Shown piece after piece: positions 42,764-51,305 of a DNA stretch of 64,000 bases. The number at the start of each line of letters is the position of its first letter. Within the stretch, counting starts at the first letter, position 1. The notes below the pieces were generated by a model that saw only the letters and a program-made list of their open reading frames with translations, did not search any database and was not told the origin of the DNA. The stretch spans positions 310,001 to 374,000 of the forward strand of contig NZ_CP046155.1 of NCBI RefSeq assembly GCF_016403105.1. The letters run 5' to 3'. Source of the stretch: Leptolyngbya sp. BL0902. Lineage in GTDB: Bacteria; Cyanobacteriota; Cyanobacteriia; Phormidesmidales; Phormidesmidaceae. The translations under genes were made by a program, and so were the position numbers.

Positions 42764-44713
42764 TTACTTTGGTGGGCCTTTGGGGGTGGCGGCGAGGTGG
42801 GCCTGGAGATCCGTTTGTACCTGTTGGTAGAGGGTTTGATCGCGGGCTTCGGAGTCGCCGCGCAGGCTGATGATGCCATAGACCTGAACGGCTTCCTTTT
42901 CCCGTCCGGCCACAAAATGCTCCCCGTGGTCAATGGCGATCACCTCGTCTTGCACGAGGTCATACAGGGGGCGGGTGATCAGCAAATCGGTGCCCACTTT
43001 CTTAGTGAGGCTTTCGATGCGGCTGGCCACGTTAACGGTGTCGCCGATGGCGGTGTATTCCAGCCGCTGGGGCGATCCCACATTGCCGACCATCAAGCTG
43101 CCGTAGCTAATGCCAATGCCGTTAAACAGGGGCGGCAGTCCTTCGGCCCGCAACCGCTGACGCAGATCCGCCAGGGCCACGCGCATCCCTAGGGCGGCGC
43201 GGACGGCACTGAGGGCATCTTGTTTGGCCCCTTGGGAGGTGGGTGCGCCAAATTCCGCCATGATGGCGTCGCCAATGAATTTGTCGATGGTGCCCCGTTC
43301 GGCCAAAATCGCGGCCACCATGTCATTGAAATAGGTGTTCAGCATTTGGACGGTTTGCTGGGCTCCGAGCTGGTAGGACAAGCGACTGAAGCCTCGGATA
43401 TCCGAAAACAGCACCGCCGCCTGGGTTTGTTGGCCCACCCCCAGGCTGGTGAAGTCCTCCGGCTGGTTGAGGATTTCCTTGGCCACCGCCGGGGAAACGT
43501 AGCGCTCTAGGGTGCGGCGTAGGCGTTGTTCCTCCAGTCGATCCCCAATGGCTCCGGTGGCGATGTAGGCCATGCCGCCCATGCCTAGGCAGGCGACGGG
43601 AATGGCGAGGGGGATGAGTTGCCCCGGTGGCCCCATCGCTAGGAGGTAGGCAGTGGCCCCCCAGAGGGTGATGGCGGCCCCGAATCCTAATAGCCGAGGT
43701 AACGGCTGACTAAACCGATAGCCCAACCCTAGGCCCAGGCCACCGATTAGCAGCCCGGAGAGCAGCCCCCGCAGGAGGGCGTCATCGAGAAGCGGGTTCA
43801 GGGTGCGACCCTCCAGCATGGCGGCCACGGTTTGGGCGTGGATCTCCGGCCCCGGCATGGCGTTATCTAGGGGGGTGCGGTGGATGTCTTGCAGGGAAAC
43901 GGCGGTGGGGCCAAGGATCACCAGCTTGCCCGCAAACTGATGGCGATAGCGTCCCCAGTTGTTGGGTTCCAGCACATTGGCAAAGGGAATGGTGGGGATG
44001 GTGCCCTTCGGCCCGTAGAAAAAGAGTTGCTCGCTGGGCCAGTGGGGATCGGCATCGCCAGCGGCCTGGAGGGTGGCGGTGGCGAAGGCGGGCAACGTGT
44101 CTACAAAATCATGCTGCTGGCGCAGTTGGGCCAAGACCACCTCTGGGGCCAGTCGCACTTGGCCATCGGGGTCGGGGGCAACGTTGATGAGTCCCTGGTG
44201 ATCCGCCCCCTGGAGGATGGGAGTGAGCAGGGTAGTAAAGCCGCCCCAGTCCGTCGGCGAGACATCGTAGAGGGCCGCCAGCACCACCTGATCGCCCCAC
44301 TTCGCCAGGGTAGCTTCTAGGGCGGCATCATCCGCTGGGCCATAGATGCTGGGATCGAGGAACAGCACATCCACCGCCACCGCCCGCGCCCCGGCCTCCA
44401 GCAGGCGATCTATGGCGATGGCGTAGGCTTGGCGCTGCCAGGGCCAAGATTCAATGGGGGCCAAGTGGGGATAGCGCTCTGGGCTGGCGGCATAGATGCT
44501 GCCTTGACTGAGGGAATATTCGTCGATGGCCAAAATTACCACGTCCGATGGCGGCGGAATTGGCCCCCGCAGCCGCCACAGCACCGACTGTCCGTAGCCT
44601 TCGATCCGCACAATCCAAGGATGCTGGGAGGCTAGGGCAATGGCCCCAAACACCGCCGCGCTGATCATCAGCCCGTGGCCCAACTGCGAAAACAGCCGAC
44701 TTGACTTCGCCAT
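42764..44713 (-). CDS. CHASE2-domain adenylate cyclase
   Basis: 649 residues from the ATG at 44713. One N-terminal membrane span (about 10-30), an extracytoplasmic CHASE2 sensor (about 35-325; DVVILAIDEYSLSQ, ILGPTAVSLQDIHRTPL, MPGPEIHAQTVAAML), three more spans (about 325-400), then a class III cyclase domain (about 440-600). Metal Asps in VLFSDIRGFS and GDAIMAEFG; purine-recognising Lys in TIDKFIGD and Thr in EYTAIGDTVNVASRIE, the Lys/Thr pair known from cyanobacterial CyaB1, point to ATP rather than GTP; Asn and Arg for the transition state are in NVASR. It should make cAMP in response to an external signal. Confidence 0.9.
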   Translation of the reverse strand: MAKSSRLFSQLGHGLMISAAVFGAIALASQHPWIVRIEGYGQSVLWRLRGPIPPPSDVVILAIDEYSLSQGSIYAASPERYPHLAPIESWPWQRQAYAIAIDRLLEAGARAVAVDVLFLDPSIYGPADDAALEATLAKWGDQVVLAALYDVSPTDWGGFTTLLTPILQGADHQGLINVAPDPDGQVRLAPEVVLAQLRQQHDFVDTLPAFATATLQAAGDADPHWPSEQLFFYGPKGTIPTIPFANVLEPNNWGRYRHQFAGKLVILGPTAVSLQDIHRTPLDNAMPGPEIHAQTVAAMLEGRTLNPLLDDALLRGLLSGLLIGGLGLGLGYRFSQPLPRLLGFGAAITLWGATAYLLAMGPPGQLIPLAIPVACLGMGGMAYIATGAIGDRLEEQRLRRTLERYVSPAVAKEILNQPEDFTSLGVGQQTQAAVLFSDIRGFSRLSYQLGAQQTVQMLNTYFNDMVAAILAERGTIDKFIGDAIMAEFGAPTSQGAKQDALSAVRAALGMRVALADLRQRLRAEGLPPLFNGIGISYGSLMVGNVGSPQRLEYTAIGDTVNVASRIESLTKKVGTDLLITRPLYDLVQDEVIAIDHGEHFVAGREKEAVQVYGIISLRGDSEARDQTLYQQVQTDLQAHLAATPKGPPK

Positions 44714-44775
44714 TCGCCCACCTCCCACCCTATGACTCCCCGTTGACCACCAATCCCCTAATCATCACAACCGTT

Positions 44776-45348
44776 TTATGGCCAAATCAGGGTGAAGTCC
44801 ATCACAAAATCGGGCAATACCGGATCGCCGGAGAGGGTGCTGGGATGATGGAAGTCCTGCATGGGTTGATCGGGGCTGTAGACGTAGACCCGCTGTTGTT
44901 CTGGGTCAACCAGCCAGCCTAACTGGGCACCATTGGCCAGATATTCCTCTAATTTGGCTTGCAGGGTGGCGATTTCGTCACTGGGGGATTTGAGTTCCAG
45001 CACAAAGTCGGGGCAAAGGGGGGCAAAGCGGCGGCGTTGCTCTGGGGAAAGGCGTTCCCAGCGGGCGTTTTCCACCCAGGCGGCATCGGGCGACCGAATT
45101 GCGCCATTGGGCAGGGTGAAGCCCGTCGAAGAATCGAACACAAACCCAAGGCGCTGCCGTCGATTCCATTGCCAAAGTTGGCCTAATAAGTCGGCGTTGC
45201 GGTATCCACTTTCACTTCCGGCGGGGGCCATGGCAACCAGTTCTCCTTGGGCGGTGCGCTCTAGGCGCAGATCGGGGTTTTGCTGACAGAGGCGCTCAAA
45301 CACCTCATCGGTCAGTTGGAGGGTGGGGCGCAGGGTGAGGGCAATCAT
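44776..45348 (-). CDS. Uma2-family (DUF820) putative nuclease
   Basis: 190 residues. Best-preserved of the three Uma2 proteins in the window: GFTLPNGAIRSPDAAWV (Asp) and DFVLELKSPSDEIATLQAK, which keeps a full D...ExK triad. Ends with GDPVLPDFVMDFTLIWP. Family role unknown. It lies downstream of DUF362 on the same strand beyond a strong hairpin. Confidence 0.85.
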   Translation of the reverse strand: MIALTLRPTLQLTDEVFERLCQQNPDLRLERTAQGELVAMAPAGSESGYRNADLLGQLWQWNRRQRLGFVFDSSTGFTLPNGAIRSPDAAWVENARWERLSPEQRRRFAPLCPDFVLELKSPSDEIATLQAKLEEYLANGAQLGWLVDPEQQRVYVYSPDQPMQDFHHPSTLSGDPVLPDFVMDFTLIWP

Positions 45349-45373
45349 CGGCTTGTCCTTGCAGGAGAATGGC

Positions 45374-45400
45374 GTGGGGGCAAGGTTGCCTTGCCCCCAC
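45374..45400. terminator. Strong hairpin between DUF362 and Uma2 genes
   Basis: Perfect 11-base stem (GTGGGGGCAAG / CTTGCCCCCAC) with a 5-base loop, immediately after the DUF362 stop in its direction of transcription. No T-run follows, so it may be a terminator, an mRNA-stabilising hairpin or a small repeat. Confidence 0.55.
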
Positions 45401-45420
45401 GGAGAGACCAGACAGAGCGA

Positions 45421-46389
45421 TTAGGCGGATCGCTTGGCGTAGGCGGCCATGGGTTCTTTGATGTAGCGAATGTAGAGGTGCTTGAAGGTAGACCGCACCA
45501 CCCTGGGCATGCCAAAGTCGATGGGCAGGAGTTGATCCGGCAAGCGCCAGTCCTCGACGCGCAGGTCGGCGGGGGTGAGGGCAGGGAAGGTGAGGTCGTC
45601 CCAATCGGGGCAATAGCCCAACCGCAGGGATTGCGCCACCGTGGGCACGGTTTGGGGATCCACGCCCAACACCTCCACCATGGCCCGATCCACCGCAAAC
45701 ACATCGGCACTGGCGGCAAGCACGCCCAATTCCCTCGGATCGCCGCCGCTGGGGCCGTTGCCCTCGTGGCCAATGATGCCATCCACAAGGGTGAGGGCGG
45801 GGTTAATTAGCCGCGCCGTTTCCACCAGCATGGTGCCAAAGCGTTCCACATCCTTCCCAGCTTCCATGTGCCACCAGGCTTTCATCTTGCCCGGAACGCA
45901 GCCAAACAGATTCTTGGCCCCCAGGGTCACGGTGAGCTGGGCGTGGGACTTCACCTTGGGCAGGTTAATCACCACATCGGCCTCCATCGCTTCCTTGGAG
46001 AGGCGCAGGTGGTCAAAGGCGGGGTTATCGGTGGGGTAGCGGTGGCCGTGCAGTTCCACAATGGGCAGGTTTAATTCCTGGGCCAGGGGCAGCAGCCCGT
46101 TGGCCTTAGCGACTCCGTGGGCCGTGCCAAAGGCGGGGCTATCGCCCAAAAAGGGCTTTCCCCCGACCTCCTGCACCATTTGCGCCACCACATAGACCAC
46201 CTCTGGTCGGGTGGTACATTCTTGGGTGGGCCGCGCCCCCGTCAGCAAGTTGGGCTTCAGCAGCACCCGATCCCCTGGCTTCACAAACTGGGCTATGCCC
46301 CCTAGGGGCTCAAGCAGCGCTTCGATGGACTGCCGCAGGGCTGGAATATCGTAGGACTGGGCACGAATCAAACTGACCGGAACCGACAT
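45421..46389 (-). CDS. DUF362 family protein
   Basis: 322 residues from the ATG at 46389, chosen for an AGG nine bases before it; two further ATGs lie just upstream. DUF362 landmarks: LLKPNLLTGARPTQECTTRPEVV, KPFLGDSPAFGTAHGVAKANGLLPLA, ADVVINLPKVKSHAQLTVTLGAKNLFGCVPG and LVDGIIGHEGNGPSGGDPRELG. No ferredoxin-type Cys cluster, unlike many DUF362 proteins. Function unknown. It takes the position just after atpA where the gamma gene normally lies in N-ATPase operons; the 65-base gap holds no gene remnant. Confidence 0.8.
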   Translation of the reverse strand: MSVPVSLIRAQSYDIPALRQSIEALLEPLGGIAQFVKPGDRVLLKPNLLTGARPTQECTTRPEVVYVVAQMVQEVGGKPFLGDSPAFGTAHGVAKANGLLPLAQELNLPIVELHGHRYPTDNPAFDHLRLSKEAMEADVVINLPKVKSHAQLTVTLGAKNLFGCVPGKMKAWWHMEAGKDVERFGTMLVETARLINPALTLVDGIIGHEGNGPSGGDPRELGVLAASADVFAVDRAMVEVLGVDPQTVPTVAQSLRLGYCPDWDDLTFPALTPADLRVEDWRLPDQLLPIDFGMPRVVRSTFKHLYIRYIKEPMAAYAKRSA

Positions 46390-46454
46390 CGGCATCATCC
46401 TTGATCTAAATCAGTAATCTAAACAGGAACCATCTACCGATACCATAACGCGCC

Positions 46455-47990
46455 CTAGCCCAGGGCTTGGGAAAGCGTCCAGGCCAAGGTCTTGAGGTCG
46501 GCCTCGGTGAGGGGCTGGCCCTGGTGAATGGCGGCGGAAATATCGGGCAGATCGCGATGCATGGCCTCGGCAAGGTGGGCTTGGGCCTGGTCGATTTGGT
46601 CGAGGGGGACGGCATCCAGCAGGCCGCTGGTGACGGCAAACAGGATGGCGATTTGGGCGGCGGCAGTGAGGGGCTCAGACTGGCGCTGCTTGAGGACAGC
46701 CCGAATGCGGCGACCCCGTTCTAGGGTGCGGCGGGTTTGTTCATCCAGTTGGGTGCCAAAGCGGGCAAAGACTTCTACCTCTTGAAACTGGGCGTAGGAC
46801 AGGCGCAGGTCTCCGGCCACGGATTGGTAGGCGGGAAGCTGAGTTTTACCGCCCACGCGGGAGACGGATTTGCCCACATCCACAGCGGGAAAAATGCTTT
46901 TTTGAAAGAGGTCGGGGGAGAGGTAAACCTGACCGTCGGTGATAGAAATCAGGTTGGTGGGGATGTAGGCCGAGAGGTTTTGGGCCTGGGTTTCGATAAT
47001 GGGCAGGGCGGTGAGGGAGCCGCCGCCGAGATCGGGGCTGAGGTGGGTAGCCCGTTCTAGCAGCCGCGAATGGAGGTAGAAAATATCGCCAGGGTAGGCT
47101 TCTCGACCAGGGGGGCGACGCAGCAGCAGGGATAGTTCCCGGTAGGTGCGGGCGTGGTGGGTGAGGTCGTCGTAGACGATCAGCACATCGCGGCCCTGCT
47201 CCATGAAGTATTCCCCCATGGTGGTGGCTCCGTAGGGGGTGATGTATTGCAAACCGAGGGGATCTTGCCCAGCGGCGACAACGACAACCGTGTAGTCCAT
47301 CGCGCCCTGTTCCCGCAGGGTGGCAATCACCTTGGCCATGGCGGCAGATCGCTGACCGATGGCGCAGTAGATACAGATTACCCCCGTCTCCTGCTGGTTG
47401 AGAATAGTGTCAATGGCGATGGCGGTTTTCCCGGTTTGGCGGTCGCCGATGATCAGTTCCCGCTGGCCCCGCCCAATGGGAATCAGCGCATCTACCACCT
47501 TCAGCCCCGTTTGCAGCGGCACCGTCACCGGAGCCCGGTCGAGAATGGCGGGGGCCTCGTGCTCCACCGGACGCCGTTCGACAAAATTCAGCGGCCCTCG
47601 GTCATCCAGGGGTTCGCCCATCGCCGTCACTACTCGCCCCAGCAGCCCTTCGCCCACGGGCACATCCATCACCCGCTCGGTGCGATACACCCGGTCTCCG
47701 GCCTGGAGGTCGGGACTGTCGCCCAGCAAAATCACCCCCACCTCATCGGGATCGAGGTTGAAGGCGATGCCCAACAATGGCGTGCCCCCCGGCTTAGAAC
47801 TGGGGAAATAAACCAACTCATCGGCCCGCACCCCCGGCAACCCCGTCACGCGGGCAATCCCCGGACGGACGGACTGTACCTCCCCCATCTCCCGCAGGGT
47901 GAGGCTGGGTCGATAGTCGGTCAAAACCTGACGGACGAGAGCCTGGGCTTCAGCGCAGGCCGCTTGGATGGGCTGGGTGGTGGGAGTCAT
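46455..47990 (-). CDS. atpA: N-ATPase subunit alpha
   Basis: 511 residues from the ATG at 47990; the frame continues upstream through a Pro-rich non-conserved stretch that overlaps atpF and is not coding. Non-catalytic nucleotide-binding alpha subunit of an F-type ATPase: Walker [76 protein letters not shown] and [13 protein letters not shown]. Last ATPase gene of the leftward operon. Gene order and the divergent sequence distinguish it from the housekeeping atpA. Confidence 0.93.
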   Translation of the reverse strand: MTPTTQPIQAACAEAQALVRQVLTDYRPSLTLREMGEVQSVRPGIARVTGLPGVRADELVYFPSSKPGGTPLLGIAFNLDPDEVGVILLGDSPDLQAGDRVYRTERVMDVPVGEGLLGRVVTAMGEPLDDRGPLNFVERRPVEHEAPAILDRAPVTVPLQTGLKVVDALIPIGRGQRELIIGDRQTGKTAIAIDTILNQQETGVICIYCAIGQRSAAMAKVIATLREQGAMDYTVVVVAAGQDPLGLQYITPYGATTMGEYFMEQGRDVLIVYDDLTHHARTYRELSLLLRRPPGREAYPGDIFYLHSRLLERATHLSPDLGGGSLTALPIIETQAQNLSAYIPTNLISITDGQVYLSPDLFQKSIFPAVDVGKSVSRVGGKTQLPAYQSVAGDLRLSYAQFQEVEVFARFGTQLDEQTRRTLERGRRIRAVLKQRQSEPLTAAAQIAILFAVTSGLLDAVPLDQIDQAQAHLAEAMHRDLPDISAAIHQGQPLTEADLKTLAWTLSQALG

Positions 47991-48033
47991 GGTGGGAGTT
48001 CCCGCTGGGAGTGGATCGTGGGGAGGAGGGCAG

Positions 48034-48867
48034 CTAGGAGGGTTGGGGGAAGGGGGTTTCAGGAAGGGTGGAATCGGGAAGCGGGGGTTCGGGTGGGGCT
48101 TGACTGGATGGGATCTTCCCGGTGAGGGCGGTGGCAAGGCGTTGTTCTAGGGTGGCCAGGTAGGTGTCAAAACTCCAGACCACCTCCTGTCCGGCAAGGC
48201 GGAGTTCTAGGCCGCAGATGAGGTCGGATGTGGTGGAAAATTCCACCGCTGGAGTAGTGCCAAAGGTCGATCCGAGGGCGTTGATGATGTGCTGTTGCAG
48301 ATCAGGGGAGAGGCTGAAACTGCTGCGGATGGCGATGGGGAGGTCGGGGGCCAGGGCTTGGACGAGGGTGTGGTGTTGGTCGGCGGGCAGGCGGCGCAGG
48401 TGATCACAAAAGACCGCCACCATCTGCCGTTCTAGATCGGCATTGGCCAAATCCGTCATGGCTTGACGGGCCATCGTCAGGGTTTGCTGCATCACCTGTT
48501 GTCCCAGTTGGTGGGCTAGGGCAGCCTGGGCCTGATGCAAATCGGCCTGCCAAGAGGCCCGCTGTTGGTCGGCCTCCTGGCGCAGTTGGGCCATCTGCCG
48601 CTGCCGTTCCTGCTCCACCTCAGAGCGCATGGCCGCCAGTTGGGCCTGCCGCTGGGCTTCCCAATCCTGCTGCTGGCGCTGGTAATCGGCGAGGGTCTGC
48701 TGGGCTTCCGTCTGAAGCCGTTCGGCCCCCTGCCAGCGTTCCTGAATTTGTTGCTGGCGTTGGCCCATCACCCGCAAAATTGGCTTATACAAAACCCACC
48801 GCAGCAAGGCAACGAGGATCAGAAAATTGAGAATTTGGGCGAACACCGTAAACCCGTTGATTAACAC
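48034..48867 (-). CDS. atpF: N-ATPase subunit b (extended, b-delta-like)
   Basis: 277 residues, much longer than an ordinary b subunit (about 160-180). One N-terminal membrane span ([19 protein letters not shown]), a long Gln/Glu/Arg-rich coiled-coil stalk (about 35-130), then a C-terminal domain (about 130-240: [31 protein letters not shown]) resembling the delta subunit, and a Pro-rich tail. N-ATPase operons lack a separate delta gene and their AtpF carries this extension. Two bases separate it from atpE. Confidence 0.88.
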   Translation of the reverse strand: MLINGFTVFAQILNFLILVALLRWVLYKPILRVMGQRQQQIQERWQGAERLQTEAQQTLADYQRQQQDWEAQRQAQLAAMRSEVEQERQRQMAQLRQEADQQRASWQADLHQAQAALAHQLGQQVMQQTLTMARQAMTDLANADLERQMVAVFCDHLRRLPADQHHTLVQALAPDLPIAIRSSFSLSPDLQQHIINALGSTFGTTPAVEFSTTSDLICGLELRLAGQEVVWSFDTYLATLEQRLATALTGKIPSSQAPPEPPLPDSTLPETPFPQPS

Positions 48868-48869
48868 CG

Positions 48870-49139
48870 CTAGTTCCCCAAAAAGTAGTTCCAGAATGGA
48901 TTAACAAACAATAAAATCATTGACACCACTAGGCAATAAATAGCGGTAGATTCCACCATCGCCAATCCCACAAACAGGGTGCGAGTAATGGTATTCGTTT
49001 TGTCGGGCTGTTGGGCAATGGCACCTAGGGCACGGGCCACGGCCATCCCTTCCCCAATGGCGGGGCCAATGGCTCCGATGGCGATGGTAAGCCCCGCCGT
49101 AGCAATAGATACGGCACCAATAAGCGCGAGATCAGTCAT
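48870..49139 (-). CDS. atpE: N-ATPase subunit c (rotor ring)
   Basis: 89 residues, two membrane helices joined by the polar loop ALGAIAQQPDK. The second helix has the ion-binding Glu in AMVESTAIYC, followed by Ser and with Tyr five residues on, as in Na+-binding rotor subunits. The first helix has an additional Glu in GPAIGEGMAVA at the position of the Na+ ligand Gln32 of Ilyobacter. N-ATPase c subunits typically carry two acids; ion choice (Na+ or H+) cannot be settled from sequence. The gene overlaps atpB by eight bases. Confidence 0.93.
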   Translation of the reverse strand: MTDLALIGAVSIATAGLTIAIGAIGPAIGEGMAVARALGAIAQQPDKTNTITRTLFVGLAMVESTAIYCLVVSMILLFVNPFWNYFLGN

Positions 49140-49839
49140 GAGATATCTCCTGCATAGAATTAGACTGGCCCTGTTGTTGCACAGCGGTAGCCGAGGCCAA
49201 ATATACTAGGGCCAGTACTGCAAATACATAGGCTTGGATGAGGCCAAAGACAAGCCCCAATATCTGCATCACAACGGGCACAAACAGGGGAACTAAGGAC
49301 AACAAAATAGCTACTAATAAGTTGCCGCTCATAATGTTGCCAAATAATCGCACAGCCAGGGCCAAAGTACGAGAAAATTCCCCCACAATCTGGAAGGGTA
49401 ACATAATGGGGGTTGGTTCTAAATAACTCTTTAGATAGCGACCTAATCCCTGACTACGAATACCATAAATAGGAACCGCCACAAACACACAGATAGCCAG
49501 TGCCGTAGTGGTTGAGAGGGAGCCCGTCGGAGCTTGATATCCCGGTACTGCCGTCAGTAAATTAGAGGTGAGGATGAACAAAAACAACGTGCCCACAAAG
49601 GAAAAATAGGGCTCTGGATCCTGCTGGGTAATATCTCGAATTTGATTGTAAATGCCCTCCACTAGTATCTCCAAAATATTCTGCCAAGCCGATAGCGGTG
49701 GCGACACCGTTAAACGCCGAGTCACCCCTAGAGAAACCCCCACCAGCAAGGCCATCGTCAGCCAAGTAAACACTAGGGTGGCATTGATCACCAGGGGCAA
49801 TCGCTCGAAATAAATGATGCTGTCAGGGCTGATATCCAT
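49132..49839 (-). CDS. atpB: N-ATPase subunit a
   Basis: 235 residues with five or six membrane helices. Stator a subunit forming the ion half-channels against the c ring. The essential Arg is in LALAVRLFGNIMSGNLL; other family features are WQNILEILVEGIYNQIRDI and LIQAYVFAVLALVYLASA. Its 3' end overlaps the start of atpE by eight bases, showing tight coupling. Upstream on the other strand lies the toxin-antitoxin pair that separates it from atpR. Confidence 0.93.
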   Translation of the reverse strand: MDISPDSIIYFERLPLVINATLVFTWLTMALLVGVSLGVTRRLTVSPPLSAWQNILEILVEGIYNQIRDITQQDPEPYFSFVGTLFLFILTSNLLTAVPGYQAPTGSLSTTTALAICVFVAVPIYGIRSQGLGRYLKSYLEPTPIMLPFQIVGEFSRTLALAVRLFGNIMSGNLLVAILLSLVPLFVPVVMQILGLVFGLIQAYVFAVLALVYLASATAVQQQGQSNSMQEISHD

Positions 49840-50117
49840 AGACTATGGCTCAGGGCAGTAGTTCTAGTATGGCCTATGGCTTTCCTCCAATCCGCTAAGT
49901 GTTACGCGAGGTTACGTTAGCGGTGAAATCTCCATCCCGCGAAAGCGAGACGGGCTCACCACTGTTCCTAACGCCGCTCATCCTAGTGGACAGGGCACAC
50001 CGGATGACCATTCCCAAAAACTAGCATCTAACGAACGCCATCTTCCTCAATCCCTCATGGGTGGCTTTCGGTCTTTCCCTTCAGGAGGAAATTCGGATAT
50101 GATCGACTCAGGTGTTC

Positions 50118-50381
50118 ATGATCAGCCCGGTACAATATATGTTGAGAGAAACCCTCAAACAGGAAATTGATCAATTGAGCGAGAGCCAATTGAGGGAAAT
50201 CGCCGACTTTGTAACCACAATCAAGAGTCAGCCCCACCATTTTTCCGAGAGGATCTTGTTCTGGCAACATGCGACGGCTGTGGAACGAGCTGAGGATTTT
50301 CGAGTATGGGCTGCACAGCTTCCTCATACCCATCTCAGCCTCCCAGATCAGGCCTTTGATCGCAACGATATCTATGAATGA
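50118..50381 (+). CDS. Putative antitoxin (DUF2281-like)
   Basis: About 87 residues from the ATG at 50118; a later ATG gives MLRETLKQEIDQLS and could be the true start. The N-terminal part LKQEIDQLSESQLREIADFVTTIKSQ resembles the DUF2281/VapB-like antitoxins common in cyanobacteria; the C-terminal HTHLSLPDQAFDRNDIYE would be the toxin-binding tail. Its stop overlaps the toxin start in ATGA, typical of toxin-antitoxin operons. It is on the strand opposite to the ATPase operon it interrupts. Confidence 0.75.
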   Translation: MISPVQYMLRETLKQEIDQLSESQLREIADFVTTIKSQPHHFSERILFWQHATAVERAEDFRVWAAQLPHTHLSLPDQAFDRNDIYE

Positions 50382-50854
50382 TGACTAAGTACCTGCTAGA
50401 CACCAATATCGTCTTGCGATTTAGTAATCCATCGGATGAACAGCATCGTTTAGTCACGGATGCCGTTGCCACCCTACTCATGGGTTCAGAGGAATGCTAC
50501 CTCACAGCACAGGTCTTAATTGAGCTTTGGGTCGTTGCCACACGGCCCGTTGATGTGAATGGTTTAGGTTGGTCGGTTGATCAAACGCGCACCATGATTG
50601 AGCAACTACTTGAACGCTTTCCAGTTGCGGAGGAAATGCCACAGCTTTTCTCAACTTGGCTGTCAGTCGTCACGAAGAATCAAGTGAAAGGTAAGCGAAC
50701 CCACGATGCGCGTATTGTGGCTGTGATGTTAACCTGTGATATTCATTATATTCTTACTCTGAACCCAGACGATTTTATTGGCATTACAGGAATTACGGCT
50801 GTACATCCCCAATCAGTCATAAAATCTGACACAGAAAATCCTGAGATGGAATAA
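50378..50854 (+). CDS. PIN-domain toxin (VapC-like)
   Basis: 158 residues. PIN-fold endoribonuclease: first acid in YLLDTNIVLRF, second in TAQVLIELWVVATRP (Glu), third in THDARIVAVM (Asp), and a late acid in LNPDDFIGI. The acidic quartet is intact, so activity is plausible. VapC-type toxins cleave tRNA or rRNA and are held by the preceding antitoxin. Translationally coupled to it (ATGA overlap). Placed between atpR and atpB but divergent from atpB and convergent with atpR. Confidence 0.88.
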   Translation: MMTKYLLDTNIVLRFSNPSDEQHRLVTDAVATLLMGSEECYLTAQVLIELWVVATRPVDVNGLGWSVDQTRTMIEQLLERFPVAEEMPQLFSTWLSVVTKNQVKGKRTHDARIVAVMLTCDIHYILTLNPDDFIGITGITAVHPQSVIKSDTENPEME

Positions 50855-50956
50855 ATTATGCCAAAAAGACTCAGGGTGTTCTGTCGCCTTGAAGATCATC
50901 TATGAATAGTTGAAGCTGTCTACTTTTAGATTATGTACGAAGTTAATTCTCCCTTC

Positions 50957-51268
50957 TTAACTTTCCTCATCCCAATTGCCCAAAGCGGCCTGGGGTCGCC
51001 AGCGGGCAATCAGCAGGGTACGGGCCATCAAAAAACCTACCATAGCAATCAATAACCGCTCCCAGTGCCCACCAACGAGTAGGTAAAATCCCAATAAAGC
51101 TAGGATAATTCGTGCTAATCCACTGCCCACCATCAGTAGAACAGGATGCTTGCTAGTGGCCATGCGCTGCACGGTAAACCAAAGGCAACTGAAGTACAGA
51201 AGACCGAGGACAAAGCCAACTGGAAAGACAGCAAAATCCGTGAGTGAGGTGTTGATCGAAACGTCCAT
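50957..51268 (-). CDS. atpR: N-ATPase accessory subunit AtpR
   Basis: 103 residues, three predicted membrane helices (about 12-32, 42-65, 70-92). N-ATPase-specific AtpR: short membrane protein with conserved Arg in GSGLARIILALLGFYLLVGGHWERLL and MARTLLIARWRPQ. In this family AtpR is thought to interact with the rotor c subunits in the membrane and assist assembly. Separated from atpQ by the nuclease-like gene and from atpB by the toxin-antitoxin pair, whereas it normally lies directly between them. Confidence 0.8.
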   Translation of the reverse strand: MDVSINTSLTDFAVFPVGFVLGLLYFSCLWFTVQRMATSKHPVLLMVGSGLARIILALLGFYLLVGGHWERLLIAMVGFLMARTLLIARWRPQAALGNWDEES

Positions 51269-51305
51269 GGTGTTCTTCAGCGATAGAGTTCAGCAATGTC
51301 AGGGT

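Noticed and set aside
46400..46454. Possible gamma-subunit remnant after atpA
   Set aside because: Read in all frames; too short and without the conserved N- or C-terminal gamma helices.
47154..48125. Long open frame of 323 codons antisense to atpA/atpF
   Set aside because: It is a GC-rich shadow: His/Gly/Arg-rich with no motif, while the opposite strand encodes clear ATPase subunits.
47991..48137. N-terminal extension of atpA to 48137
   Set aside because: The added 49 residues are Pro/Ser/His-rich, overlap the atpF 3' end and are not part of the alpha family; the ATG at 47990 gives the normal start.
50099..50170. 24-codon frame with a good AGGAGG before its ATG just upstream of the antitoxin
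   Set aside because: It ends inside the antitoxin gene and has no recognisable pattern; the AGGAGG might instead belong to a leader peptide, but evidence is too thin.
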